Of a stretch of 64,000 nucleotides of DNA, positions 7,260-18,004 are shown one piece after another. This DNA is from Clostridium sp. CM027. Lineage in GTDB: Bacteria; Bacillota; Clostridia; Clostridiales; Clostridiaceae. The notes beneath the pieces were generated by a model. The model was given only the letters and a program-made list of their open reading frames with translations. It made no database searches and was not told the DNA's origin. The stretch covers positions 992,001 through 1,056,000 of the forward strand of contig NZ_CP077725.1 of assembly GCF_024730565.1 (NCBI RefSeq). Direction: 5' to 3'. Position 1 is the first letter of the stretch. Each line of letters begins with the position of its first letter. Position numbers and translations under genes: made by a program.

Positions 7260-8699
7260 ATGTTTGACGTAACTATTATTGGTGCTGGCATCATTGGCTG
7301 CTCAGTATCAAGAGAGCTATCTAAATATAATTTAAAAACATGTGTTATTGAAAAATCTAGTGATGTTGCTTCTGGTACAACAAAAGCAAATAGTGCAATA
7401 GTACATGCAGGGTATGATGCTAATCCAAGTACTATTAAGGGAAAATTAAACGCAAAAGGTAATGAAATGTATACAAAGCTTGCAAAGGAATTAGATTTCC
7501 CATTTAAGAGGAATGGATCATTGGTTCTGTGCTTCGACGAGAAACACATGAATGATCTTAAAGAATTACTAGAACAAGGCGAAAAAAATGGAGTACCTAA
7601 TTTAGCTATTCTTGATGGAGATCAAGTTAGAGAAATGGAACCTAATGTAACATTGAGCTGTGTCGGTGCCTTATATGCTCCAACAGGAGGAATTGTTTGC
7701 CCATATGAAATGACTATTGCTATGGCTGAAAACGCATACACCAATGGCGTGGAATTTGAATTTGGAACTGAGGTCCTTAATATAGAAAAAAAACAAAGTT
7801 GTTACGTTATAAAAACTAATAAAGGCGACATTGAAACAAAAGTAGTAATAAATGCAGCCGGTTTATTTTCGGATGAAATTAATAATATGGTAAGCAATAA
7901 TAAATTTAAAATACTTCCCAAGCTAGGAGAATATGTCTTATTTGATAAAGCTTGCGGAGATTTAGTTACAAAAACTATTTTTCAACTTCCAACTAAACTT
8001 GGAAAAGGAGTTTTAGTTACCCCTACTGTTGATGGTAACCTTCTAATTGGACCTAATGCTGTAGATCAAGATAACAAAGCTGATCTTAGTACAACTCGTG
8101 AAGGCATCGATGATATCGTTTTAAATGCTCAATTAAGTATCCAAATGCCACTTCCTATGAATATGGTTATAACTTCTTTTGCAGGGAATAGATCAAAATG
8201 CGAGGGAAATGATTTTATAATTGGGGAAGCAGAAGACGCTAAGAACTTTATTAATGTAGCAGCAATTGATTCTCCAGGTTTAACTAGTGCTCCAAGTATT
8301 GCTGCAATGGTAGCTGATATAGTAACAGAAAAATTAGCACCGCAGGAAAATGTAAAATTCAACCCTATACGAAAAGGTACAAGAAAATTTAGAGAAATGT
8401 CAAACGATGAGCGAAAAAAAATAATCAAGGAAATACCTGAATATGGAACAATTGTTTGTAGGTGTGAAACTGTAACAGAAGGTGAAATTATAGACTCTAT
8501 AAGAAGACCTCTTGGAGCAAAAACACTTGATGGAGTTAAAAGAAGGACAAGAGCTGGAATGGGGAGATGCCAATCGGGCTTTTGTGCAACAAAAGTTGTA
8601 GATATTCTTTCAAGAGAACTTAATATACCACGATGCGCCATTACAAAATCAGGCGAAAATTCTATACTGCTCACTGGCAAAAATAAACAATCTTTATAA
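7260..8699 (+). CDS. GlpA-like glycerol-3-phosphate dehydrogenase (FAD, with C-terminal BFD-type [2Fe-2S] domain)
   Basis: FAD oxidoreductase expected to oxidise glycerol-3-phosphate to dihydroxyacetone phosphate. A frame is open from 7239 (TTG), but AGGAGG lies immediately before the ATG at 7260, giving 479 residues that begin MFDVTIIGAGIIGCSVSREL, a dinucleotide-binding motif. The DAO domain runs to about residue 365. The C-terminal ~90 residues carry CRCETV and GRCQSGFC, four cysteines typical of a BFD-like [2Fe-2S] domain. Two partner genes follow at once, so the enzyme probably works in a complex analogous to anaerobic GlpABC. Electron acceptor unknown. Confidence 0.9.
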   Translation: MFDVTIIGAGIIGCSVSRELSKYNLKTCVIEKSSDVASGTTKANSAIVHAGYDANPSTIKGKLNAKGNEMYTKLAKELDFPFKRNGSLVLCFDEKHMNDLKELLEQGEKNGVPNLAILDGDQVREMEPNVTLSCVGALYAPTGGIVCPYEMTIAMAENAYTNGVEFEFGTEVLNIEKKQSCYVIKTNKGDIETKVVINAAGLFSDEINNMVSNNKFKILPKLGEYVLFDKACGDLVTKTIFQLPTKLGKGVLVTPTVDGNLLIGPNAVDQDNKADLSTTREGIDDIVLNAQLSIQMPLPMNMVITSFAGNRSKCEGNDFIIGEAEDAKNFINVAAIDSPGLTSAPSIAAMVADIVTEKLAPQENVKFNPIRKGTRKFREMSNDERKKIIKEIPEYGTIVCRCETVTEGEIIDSIRRPLGAKTLDGVKRRTRAGMGRCQSGFCATKVVDILSRELNIPRCAITKSGENSILLTGKNKQSL

Positions 8700-8714
8700 A
8701 TTGGAGGAATATAT

Positions 8715-9974
8715 ATGCAAGAATATGATTTAATCATAATTGGTGGAGGTCCAGCAGGCCTTGCAGCTGCAGTTTCTGCAAAGGATCAAGGGATAAACAG
8801 CATTTTAATTATAGAAAGAGATAATCAATTAGGTGGTATTCTCAATCAATGTATTCATAATGGTTTTGGTCTTCACACATTTAAAGAAGAACTTACTGGT
8901 CCTGAGTATTCTCAACGATTTATTGACAAGGTTATTGCACTTAATATCGAGTATAGGTTAAATACCATGGTTCTAGATGTAAATGATAATAAACAAGTTA
9001 CTGCTGTAAATACAGAAGATGGTATATTGGAGCTCCAGGCAAAAGCAGTTATACTTGCAATGGGATGCAGAGAAAGACCAAGAGGAGCTTTAAACATACC
9101 AGGTGCAAGATGCGCAGGTATTTATACAGCTGGAACAGCTCAAAAATATGTTAATGTTGAGGGTCTAATGCCAGGAAAAGAAGTAGTAATACTTGGTTCT
9201 GGAGATATCGGACTTATAATGGCAAGACGAATGACCCTCGAAGGTGCAAATGTAAAGGCTTGTGTAGAACTAATGCCTCATTCAAGTGGACTTAAGAGAA
9301 ATATTGTACAATGCTTAGACGATTTTAATATTCCTTTAAAATTAAGCCACACTATAACAAATATACATGGGCATGATAGACTTTGCGGAGTTACTATAGC
9401 TCAAGTTGATGACCATAGAAAACCAATTAAGGGAACTGAGGAATACATTGCTTGTGATACATTACTTTTATCTGTTGGCCTTCTACCCGAAAATGAACTT
9501 TCTAGAAAAGCTAATGTTAAACTTTCCAGAGTTACTGGGGGTCCTGAGGTAGATGAAAGCATGCAGACGAGCATTTCTGGAATATTTACCTGTGGCAATG
9601 TGCTTCACGTTCATGATTTAGTAGATAATGTAACCACTGAAAGCTACACTGCTGGTAGAAATGCTTCTGATTACATAAAAGGAATTTACCATGCCGGAAA
9701 GAGTATTGAGATCTTCGCGACAGACGGAGTTAGGTATACAGTACCAAGTACTATCAATCCTGAAAATATCGATAACATAATAGATGTTAGATTTAGGGTT
9801 GGTGAGGTACATAAATCTGCTTATATATCTGTTTATTTTGATGATGTGCGCGAAATGCATTTAAAGAAAAAGATTCTTACACCAGGCGAAATGGAAAGCG
9901 TTAAATTAACTAAAGCAGTTTTTGATAAATATAGTAACTGTAAAAAGATTACCATAAAGGTAGAAAAGGAGTAG
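8715..9974 (+). CDS. FAD/NAD(P)-dependent oxidoreductase, partner of the GlpA-like dehydrogenase
   Basis: 419 residues with an FAD-binding motif IIGGGPAGLAAAVSAKDQG at the N-terminus. A second nucleotide-binding motif, VVILGSGDIGLIMARRM, lies near residue 158. CGNVLHVHDLVDNVTTES near the end is the conserved flavoprotein segment. It resembles pyridine nucleotide-disulfide oxidoreductases of glp clusters and may pass electrons between NAD(H) and the dehydrogenase. It starts 15 bases after that gene with GGAGG and is followed 6 bases later by the DUF1667 gene. The three are a recurring clostridial set. Catalytic details are inferred. Confidence 0.85.
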   Translation: MQEYDLIIIGGGPAGLAAAVSAKDQGINSILIIERDNQLGGILNQCIHNGFGLHTFKEELTGPEYSQRFIDKVIALNIEYRLNTMVLDVNDNKQVTAVNTEDGILELQAKAVILAMGCRERPRGALNIPGARCAGIYTAGTAQKYVNVEGLMPGKEVVILGSGDIGLIMARRMTLEGANVKACVELMPHSSGLKRNIVQCLDDFNIPLKLSHTITNIHGHDRLCGVTIAQVDDHRKPIKGTEEYIACDTLLLSVGLLPENELSRKANVKLSRVTGGPEVDESMQTSISGIFTCGNVLHVHDLVDNVTTESYTAGRNASDYIKGIYHAGKSIEIFATDGVRYTVPSTINPENIDNIIDVRFRVGEVHKSAYISVYFDDVREMHLKKKILTPGEMESVKLTKAVFDKYSNCKKITIKVEKE

Positions 9975-9980
9975 TTAACT

Positions 9981-10346
9981 ATGAGTACAAGGGAATTAAC
10001 ATGCATAGGCTGTCCAATAGGTTGTGCTCTTGTGGTAGCGCTTGAGGGCAAAGAAGTTATTAGCGTTAAAGGAAATACCTGTAAGCTGGGAGAAACCTAC
10101 GGCAAGAAAGAATGCACTAATCCAACAAGAGTCGTTACATCCTCTGTTTTAGTTTCAGGTGGGGAAAATGAGATACTTCCTGTTAAAACTGAGAGAGATA
10201 TTCCAAAGGATATGATTTATGACTGCGTAAGAGCATTAAAAAATGTTATAGTAAAAGCTCCTATTTCTATAGGTGATGTGGTTCTAGAAAACATACTTGA
10301 CACCGGAGTGAATATTATAGCAACTAAGAACGTTAAAGTGGTCTAA
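9981..10346 (+). CDS. DUF1667 family cysteine-rich protein
   Basis: 121-residue cytoplasmic protein with LTCIGCPIGCALVV near the N-terminus (CxxCxxxC). Two more cysteines follow at about residues 34 and 46 (NTCKLG, KECTNP). This spacing suggests bound Fe-S or another metal. DUF1667 proteins commonly sit directly after GlpA-like and FAD-oxidoreductase genes, as here, so a small electron-transfer subunit is the reasonable inference. No experimental function is known to me. A hairpin follows the stop. Confidence 0.85.
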   Translation: MSTRELTCIGCPIGCALVVALEGKEVISVKGNTCKLGETYGKKECTNPTRVVTSSVLVSGGENEILPVKTERDIPKDMIYDCVRALKNVIVKAPISIGDVVLENILDTGVNIIATKNVKVV

Positions 10347-10376
10347 TAGTATTACTTTAATAGTATATTAGTAATA

Positions 10377-10412
10377 GTATATAACCCCTTCTTCTATAAG
10401 AGGGGGTTATAC
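10377..10412 (+). terminator. Hairpin after the DUF1667 gene
   Basis: TATAACCCC and GGGGTTATA form a stem around a 14-base insert that can extend it. There is no strong T run on either side, so it may be an mRNA 3' end or a processing/attenuation point between the dehydrogenase genes and glpK rather than a classic terminator. Confidence 0.5.
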
Positions 10413-10420
10413 ACTATAAT

Positions 10421-10497
10421 AAAGAAAAAACTTCAGTGAGAGTATAAATTTCTTTCTGAAGTCGTTGATACTGCCGCTGCGCAGGTGATGATTTAAC
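10421..10497. repeat. Dispersed intergenic repeat, copy A
   Basis: Contains ACTTCAG (10430-10436) and CTGAAGT (10456-10462) as an inverted pair. On the minus strand this makes a hairpin followed by a T-rich tract. The repeat continues with CTGCGCAG and ends in ATTTAAC. The same layout is found at 22480-22598 and 50894-50969. Each copy is intergenic and followed by a separate hairpin. Confidence 0.65.
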
Positions 10498-10522
10498 ATT
10501 AACAACTAATCCAATAATAATT

Positions 10523-12098
<1,576 letters not shown>

Positions 12099-12114
12099 GG
12101 AAAATAAAGCTATA

Positions 12115-12134
12115 ATATGATATGATATGATATG
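12115..12134. repeat. Short tandem repeat, four ATATG units, between glpK and glpF
   Basis: Four perfect 5-base units in the 105-base gap between glpK and glpF. No function seen. Confidence 0.7.
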
Positions 12135-12203
12135 TATTCAAATATAGACGCAATGCAATACATTTCATCTATAAAGATATTCGAAAATTAGGGGGAAAAT
12201 AAA

Positions 12204-12911
12204 ATGTCAACAAAACTATTAGCTGAATTTTTTGGTACTATGATACTTATTCTTTTAGGAGACGGTGTAGTTGCAGGCAGTGTACTAAACAAAAGTAAGT
12301 CTCAAAATAGCGGATGGATTGTAATTGCATCTGGTTGGGCAATGGCCGTTATGTTGCCAGCGTTCATTTTTGGTGCAATAAGCGGTGCTCACTTTAACCC
12401 AGCGCTTACTATTGCTTTAGCTGTTGCTGGAAAATTTTCCTGGGCGCAAGTGCCTGGTTATGTTATAGCCCAAATGTTAGGAGCTATGGCTGGAGCTACA
12501 CTAGTATGGCTTACATACTTAGAACACTGGAAGGCAACAGATGACCAGGCTGGAAAACTCGCAGTATTTTGTACAGGACCAGCAATTAGAAAGTATTCTT
12601 CAAACTTTTTAACTGAAGTAATCGGAACATTTGTATTGGTTTTTGTTATATTAGGTATAGGTGGTGTTACAGCTGCTGCAGGATTACCAACATTTGTTGT
12701 TGGAGGATTAATTTTGGGTTTAGGACTTTCTTTAGGTGGACCAACGGGATATGCAATAAATCCAGCAAGAGATTTAGGACCAAGAATTGTTCATGCAATA
12801 TTACCAATAGCCGGTAAAGGAGATTCTGATTGGGCGTATTCATGGATTCCAGTATTTGCCCCAATAGTTGGAGCAGTACTTGCAGCATTAGTTTGGGTAG
12901 CTGTATTTTAG
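12204..12911 (+). CDS. glpF: Glycerol uptake facilitator (aquaglyceroporin)
   Basis: Membrane channel for passive glycerol entry. The 235 residues have six predicted membrane helices and the two pore motifs of the MIP family: NPA in SGAHFNPALTIALA and NPARD in GYAINPARDLGPRI. The aspartate after the second NPA motif is typical of glycerol-permeable members. It starts after GGGGG at about 12193 and is followed by a strong terminator, so it probably ends the glycerol operon. Confidence 0.95.
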   Translation: MSTKLLAEFFGTMILILLGDGVVAGSVLNKSKSQNSGWIVIASGWAMAVMLPAFIFGAISGAHFNPALTIALAVAGKFSWAQVPGYVIAQMLGAMAGATLVWLTYLEHWKATDDQAGKLAVFCTGPAIRKYSSNFLTEVIGTFVLVFVILGIGGVTAAAGLPTFVVGGLILGLGLSLGGPTGYAINPARDLGPRIVHAILPIAGKGDSDWAYSWIPVFAPIVGAVLAALVWVAVF

Positions 12912-12963
12912 TAAATCATGTAGTCATTAAATTGGAACACATAGATCCTCAATAAACTAAATT

Positions 12964-13024
12964 AAAAGTTTACATGCAAGCCGTAAGTATTTTCATCTTA
13001 TGACTTCCATGTAAACTTTTTTAT
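12964..13024. terminator. Bidirectional terminator between glpF and the aminotransferase gene
   Basis: AAAAGTTTACATG (12964-12976) pairs with CATGTAAACTTTT (13008-13020). Inner complementary bases lengthen the stem. A T run follows on the plus strand and an A run precedes, so it can serve both convergent genes. Confidence 0.9.
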
Positions 13025-13070
13025 TTGTAAAATATATTAACTTTGTAAGTATAAATTATTTTAGATTAGA

Positions 13071-14192
13071 TTATTTATCAAACTTTGTTAAATAAGCAGA
13101 TAGCTCTTTTAATCCATTTATTAATATATTTGAATGCGAACAGTATCCTAACCTAGCATGCCCCGGAACATCAAAACGATTGCCTGGAACTAAAAGAACT
13201 CCTTTTTCTTTTAAAATATCTATGCAGAATTGTTCAATATCAACAGGTATATCTAATTTTATAAATGATGTAGAAACATATTTCGGAAACACTAATGAAA
13301 CGCGAGGTTCATTTTTAATCCATTCCTTAACAATTTCTAAATTCGTATGGATAATTTTTTTATTTCTATCTAGGACTAATTCTTTATTTTTTAATACATG
13401 AACAGCTAGATAATCATCAAAAACACCTGCGCAAATCATAGTGTAATCACGATACTTCCTAAATGAATCTGCTAATTCTTTATTGCTAGCAATCCAACCA
13501 ACACGTATTCCTGGAACTGAATATGTTTTTGATAGACTATTTGTAGAAATCCCTTTATCATATAGGTCTACTATTGATGAAACAGAAATGTCAGAATCTA
13601 AAGGTTTATATACTTCATCAACTAAAATGTAAGCACCCACAGCATCCGCAATCTTAACTATTTCTTTTAGAAAGTTATCATCAAAAATAGTCCCAGTAGG
13701 ATTATTTGCATTATTCAAACAAATCAATTTTGTATTTGGACGCATTAATTTTTTTAATTCATCTAACTTAGGTAGCCAGTCATTATCTTCATAAATTTCC
13801 CAAAACTCCACTTCAGCACCAAAAGACTTTGGAATCTCATATAATTGTTGATAGCTAGGATGCATGGCAATCACATGATCATTTGGCTCAATTAATGAAT
13901 ATAAAGCTAATAAATTTGCGCCAGTTGCTCCATTAGTTTGTAGAATATTTTCAGCTGGAACATTTTCATATAATTTACTAACCTCTTTTTTAAACTCTGG
14001 GGACCCTTCTATCCATCCATAGTTCATTTTTGTTTTTAATAGTCCATGGAAAAATTCCTCTGGAGTTGTCCCATCTATAGATATTATTTCCTCTAATGAA
14101 AATGAAGCTATTGAGCTTCCTGCTATATCATAGATAGCATCATTTTCCCAAACATTTAACCATTCTTCAACGCCAAAATTTGCAATTTTCAT
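13071..14192 (-). CDS. PLP-dependent aminotransferase (class I/II) of the arginine cluster
   Basis: 373-residue fold-type I aminotransferase. It has NNANNPTGTIFDD near residue 160, VDEVYKPL, the PLP-lysine segment STNSLSKTYSVPGIRVGW, and a late phosphate-binding arginine. The family includes capreomycidine-synthase-like and general amino acid aminotransferases, so the substrate cannot be read from sequence. It is last in the arcA-argF-antiporter cluster, 23 bases after the antiporter gene. A substrate from arginine, citrulline or ornithine metabolism is therefore likely (inference). A terminator follows. Confidence 0.85.
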   Translation of the reverse strand: MKIANFGVEEWLNVWENDAIYDIAGSSIASFSLEEIISIDGTTPEEFFHGLLKTKMNYGWIEGSPEFKKEVSKLYENVPAENILQTNGATGANLLALYSLIEPNDHVIAMHPSYQQLYEIPKSFGAEVEFWEIYEDNDWLPKLDELKKLMRPNTKLICLNNANNPTGTIFDDNFLKEIVKIADAVGAYILVDEVYKPLDSDISVSSIVDLYDKGISTNSLSKTYSVPGIRVGWIASNKELADSFRKYRDYTMICAGVFDDYLAVHVLKNKELVLDRNKKIIHTNLEIVKEWIKNEPRVSLVFPKYVSTSFIKLDIPVDIEQFCIDILKEKGVLLVPGNRFDVPGHARLGYCSHSNILINGLKELSAYLTKFDK

Positions 14193-14215
14193 ATTAAAAA
14201 CCTCTTTTCAACAAT

Positions 14216-15637
14216 TTAAATTGTAATTTTACTTATTGCTAATAGATAAATAACATATATTGATCCAATAACGATCAAAGAAGTTAATACAAATTGGTTT
14301 TTTGTTAGTAATTTCTTTTCACCATTTTCTTTTCTAGCCATTACAAAAAACGCAATCCCAGGAATATAAGCCAAAAGACAAAGCAAAGTATAGTTTATTC
14401 CTGAAGCTAGAATTCCCCAAATTTCAAAAATTACTGTAATTAAACCTATGATTATTTGTTTTATTTCACCTTTTTTATGTCTGTCGATATAAGATATTTT
14501 AAATTGATACATTCCAACGAATAAATAACATATTAATATTGCAGCAGTACCCATTGAATAAGCAAACTGATATGCTTTATCTGTAAATAATAAAGTGAAA
14601 ATGAATAATTGAGTTAAAGCCGCCGTGATAATTAATGAAAAAGTAGGCGCACCAGCTTTATTTACTTCACCAAATTTTTTCGGCAGTAGGTTTGCACGTG
14701 CCATTAAAAGAGTGGTTTCAGCGGGTAACATTGTCCACGATAACCATGAACCTAAAATAGATATTATTAAACCTATGTTTATGAATGTAGCTCCCCATGG
14801 CCCAACAATATCTTTTAAGATATACGCCATTGTAGGAGTTGGTAAATTTACTAGTTGCTCTTTACTCATAAGACCATAAGGAATCATAGAAGCTAAAACA
14901 TAAATAATTAATAAACCTAATAGTCCTAGTACAGTTGCCCTGCCTGCTTCAGATTTCTTATTAGCACGAGAAGATAACATAGAGGCCCCTTCTATACCGA
15001 CAAAAACCCACATCATTACCATCATACAACTTTTAACTTGCACGAATATATCTGATATCTTAAAATTAGTAGATATGTTTCCCCAAAAATGATATGTAAA
15101 TAAATCCACCTTAAAAGCTATAATACCTATTACTATGAATAAAAAGATTGGTATTAATTTAAATAAGGTAACTAGTGTATTTATAACAGCGGCTTCTTCA
15201 ACTCCTCTATTAACTATGTAAGTAAGTAACCATATAAAAACACTTGCACCGATAATTGATGGTATATTATGACCATTTCCAAAGACGGGAAAGAAGTAGG
15301 AAAGTATACTCATAAGCATTGTGGCAAAGGCTACATTGCCAAGCCAAGATGATAACCAGTATCCCCATCCACTAATAAAACCTCCAAATTTTCCAAAACC
15401 ATCTTCTGCATAGCTGAATATGCCATTTAATTCAGGCTTTTTTAATAATAAATTGTTAAAAGATAACGATAACATTAAAACACCAAAACCAACAATTATC
15501 CATGCAATAATTGCAGGTCCTGCTGCAGCACCAGATACTAAATCACTAGATATACTAAATATACCAGCACCTATTGAGGACGTAATAACTAATGCTGTTA
15601 GTGAAAACAACCCTAGTTTTTTTGATCTATCAGACAT
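14216..15637 (-). CDS. APC-family amino acid antiporter, probably arginine/ornithine
   Basis: 473-residue integral membrane protein with about 12 helices, starting LGLFSLTALVITSSIGAGIFS, the helix-1 substrate loop of the APC basic amino acid/polyamine antiporter group. In deiminase pathways such proteins exchange external arginine for internal ornithine without energy cost. It follows the ornithine carbamoyltransferase gene after a 95-base gap with a hairpin. The assignment as an ArcD-like exchanger rests on family plus neighbours; it does not belong to the classic ArcD family by obvious motif. Confidence 0.82.
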   Translation of the reverse strand: MSDRSKKLGLFSLTALVITSSIGAGIFSISSDLVSGAAAGPAIIAWIIVGFGVLMLSLSFNNLLLKKPELNGIFSYAEDGFGKFGGFISGWGYWLSSWLGNVAFATMLMSILSYFFPVFGNGHNIPSIIGASVFIWLLTYIVNRGVEEAAVINTLVTLFKLIPIFLFIVIGIIAFKVDLFTYHFWGNISTNFKISDIFVQVKSCMMVMMWVFVGIEGASMLSSRANKKSEAGRATVLGLLGLLIIYVLASMIPYGLMSKEQLVNLPTPTMAYILKDIVGPWGATFINIGLIISILGSWLSWTMLPAETTLLMARANLLPKKFGEVNKAGAPTFSLIITAALTQLFIFTLLFTDKAYQFAYSMGTAAILICYLFVGMYQFKISYIDRHKKGEIKQIIIGLITVIFEIWGILASGINYTLLCLLAYIPGIAFFVMARKENGEKKLLTKNQFVLTSLIVIGSIYVIYLLAISKITI

Positions 15638-15677
15638 TTTGTAATCTCCTTTTGATTAATGTATTAGCCATATTTTA

Positions 15678-15712
15678 AATTGGTGAGAGCAATAATATTG
15701 CCCTCACCAATT
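15678..15712 (-). terminator. Hairpin between argF and the antiporter gene
   Basis: AATTGGTGAG...GCAAT pairs with ATTGC...CTCACCAATT, with the inner and outer stems separated by one mismatch. There is no good T run, so it may lower antiporter expression or define an mRNA end rather than stop all transcription. Confidence 0.55.
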
Positions 15713-15732
15713 AATTTTATAATTATTTTAGG

Positions 15733-16731
15733 CTAGTTTCCAAGTGTAGCAACCATAATTGCTTTGATTGTATGCATTCTGTTTTCTGCTTCATCAAATA
15801 CTATAGAATGTGTACTTTCAAATACTTCATCTGTAACTTCTAAACCTTCAAGACCATATTTTTCAAATATATCTTTACCTACAAGTGTTTTTAAATCATG
15901 AAAAGCTGGTAGGCAGTGCATGAATTTAACGTTTTTATTACCTGTCTTATTAAGCATTTCCATATTAACTTGGTATGGCCTTAATAATTCTATTCTTGAT
16001 GCCCATACTTCGTCTGCTTCGCCCATAGAAACCCATACGTCTGTGTAGATTACATCTGCACTTTTAACTCCTGCATCAACGCTATCTGTAATGGTAATCT
16101 TTCCTCCTGTTTCTTTAGCAATTTCATTACATTTTGAAACTAATGCTGCTTCTGGGAATAAGCTCTTTGGTGATACAATTCTAAAGTCCATACCCATTTT
16201 AGCAGCGCCTATCATCAATGCATTTGCCATGTTGTTTCTTCCATCTCCGGCATATACAAACACAATATCGCTTAATGGCTTGTCAAAGTGTTCTTTTATA
16301 GTTAAAAAATCTGCAAGAATTTGTGTTGGGTGGTCTTCAGTTGTTAATCCGTTCCATACTGGAACTCCTGCATATTTTGCTAGTTCTTCAACTATTTCTT
16401 GGCCATATCCTCTATATTCTATTCCATCATACATTCTGCCAAGAACTCTAGCTGTATCTGCTACAGATTCCTTTTTGCCAATTTGAGTTCCTGTAGGTCC
16501 AAGGTAAGTTACATGAGCTCCTTGGTCTAGTGCTCCTACTTCAAAAGCACATCTTGTTCTTGTAGAACTCTTTTCAAATATTAGCGCAATGTTTTTACCT
16601 TTTAATTTCTGTTGTTCTGTACCTGCATACTTAGCTCTTTTTAAATCTCTAGCTAAATCTAAAAAGTAGTTTATTTCCTTTGGAGTAAAGTCCATCAAAG
16701 TTAAAAAGTTTCTGTTTCTTAAGTTAAACAT
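15733..16731 (-). CDS. argF: Ornithine carbamoyltransferase
   Basis: Interconverts ornithine plus carbamoyl phosphate and citrulline. The 332 residues have the carbamoyl-phosphate motif STRTR ([15 protein letters not shown]), [12 protein letters not shown], and the ornithine-binding [10 protein letters not shown]. In this cluster it most likely runs in the catabolic direction after arginine deiminase (an arcB role), but catabolic and anabolic forms are not separable by motif. It starts 49 bases downstream of the arcA stop. Confidence 0.95.
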   Translation of the reverse strand: MFNLRNRNFLTLMDFTPKEINYFLDLARDLKRAKYAGTEQQKLKGKNIALIFEKSSTRTRCAFEVGALDQGAHVTYLGPTGTQIGKKESVADTARVLGRMYDGIEYRGYGQEIVEELAKYAGVPVWNGLTTEDHPTQILADFLTIKEHFDKPLSDIVFVYAGDGRNNMANALMIGAAKMGMDFRIVSPKSLFPEAALVSKCNEIAKETGGKITITDSVDAGVKSADVIYTDVWVSMGEADEVWASRIELLRPYQVNMEMLNKTGNKNVKFMHCLPAFHDLKTLVGKDIFEKYGLEGLEVTDEVFESTHSIVFDEAENRMHTIKAIMVATLGN

Positions 16732-16780
16732 AATAAATTCCTCCTAATATTGTTGTTTTTATATTGTTTTTATATTGTGT

Positions 16781-18004
16781 TTATAAGTTGTCTCTATTTA
16801 GTGGCATACTCATACATCTTGGGCCGCCTCTTCCTCTTGAAAGTTCGGCACTTGGCATTGTGAGCACTGTTACACCACGTTTTGATAAAATTTCATTTGT
16901 AACATAATTTCGTTCATAAGTTATAACTTTTCCTGGTGCAATAGCTAGAGTGTTTGATCCATCATTCCATTGCTCTCTTGCCGCTACAATAGCGTCACCA
17001 CCACCACATCTTATTAAATCAACTGAAGGCACTTTTAATGCAGATTTTAATACATTTTGTAATATATCTTTTTCTTGCTTAATATTTAATTCTCCATTGA
17101 CACCTTTTGTAATTTCGAAAACATTAAGTGGTCCTTCTATCTCTGGGTGTATTGTAAATTTATCATAATCAACCATAGTAAATACAGTATCAAGATGCAT
17201 AAATGCTCTGCTAGATGGAATTTCTAGTACTAATACTTTTTCAAAAGTAGTATGTATTTCAAACAAATTTCTTGCTACAACTTCTATAGCTTCAGGGGAA
17301 GTTCTTTGACTGCATCCTATTGCAAGGGTTGTGGCAGATAATATAAGTTCGTCCCCACCTTCGATATTATTTGGGAGGCTTCTATCATACCAAAGTGGCA
17401 CTTCATTTTGTTTGAAAGAACTATGATATTCATGAATAAATTCTAGGAACAAAGTCTCACGTCTTCTAGCTTCAGTTTGCATAGTATTTATAGTAATCCC
17501 ATTTCCAATTGAAGCACCTGGATCGCGAGTAAAGTAAAGATTAGGCATAGGATCTAAGTAGAATGGATACTGGGTTCCTATTAATCCTCTTAGAGAATGA
17601 ATCTCCTTAACAGCTATTTCGTTTTTTCTAACTCCAGCCATAAGTATATCAATCATTTCTCTTGTAGGCTTTGACATTAAATAATCATAAAGAGATTTAT
17701 ATATTTCTTTATTACTAATGTGGCTTTCATGTAAAAACTGTTGTAAAAATATTTTTTTTGTTTGATCCTCATTCAAAGCCTCTGTAACAAGTTCTTCTAA
17801 ATAAAGAACTTCAACATCGTTTTCTTTTAATATTTTTGCAAATATGTCATGTTCTTTTCGCGCTACTTCTAAATAAGGAATATCATCGAAAAGCAATCTT
17901 TCAAGAAGATTTGGTACTAAATTTTCTATTTCTCTACCGGGTCTATGTAGCATTACTTTATTAAGTTTTCCTATTTCAGAAGTTACATTTATAAATGATT
18001 CCAT
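16781..18004 (-). CDS. arcA: Arginine deiminase
   Basis: Hydrolyses arginine to citrulline and ammonia, the first step of the deiminase pathway. The 407 residues include FTRDPGASIGNG, EGGDELIL, FMHLDTVFTMVD with the catalytic His, and the C-terminal RGRGGPRCMSMPL with the nucleophilic Cys at about residue 397. A GAGG site precedes the ATG. It is the first gene of its cluster. Paired ARG-box-like sequences lie about 240 bases upstream. Confidence 0.97.
   Translation of the reverse strand: MESFINVTSEIGKLNKVMLHRPGREIENLVPNLLERLLFDDIPYLEVARKEHDIFAKILKENDVEVLYLEELVTEALNEDQTKKIFLQQFLHESHISNKEIYKSLYDYLMSKPTREMIDILMAGVRKNEIAVKEIHSLRGLIGTQYPFYLDPMPNLYFTRDPGASIGNGITINTMQTEARRRETLFLEFIHEYHSSFKQNEVPLWYDRSLPNNIEGGDELILSATTLAIGCSQRTSPEAIEVVARNLFEIHTTFEKVLVLEIPSSRAFMHLDTVFTMVDYDKFTIHPEIEGPLNVFEITKGVNGELNIKQEKDILQNVLKSALKVPSVDLIRCGGGDAIVAAREQWNDGSNTLAIAPGKVITYERNYVTNEILSKRGVTVLTMPSAELSRGRGGPRCMSMPLNRDNL

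Noticed and set aside
8129-8737. 202-codon minus-strand ORF over the GlpA-like gene
   Set aside because: Antisense shadow. The plus-strand protein has clear motifs across the same bases.
16091-16486. 131-codon ORF opposite the ornithine carbamoyltransferase gene
   Set aside because: Antisense shadow of a well-conserved enzyme. No start signal or family features.
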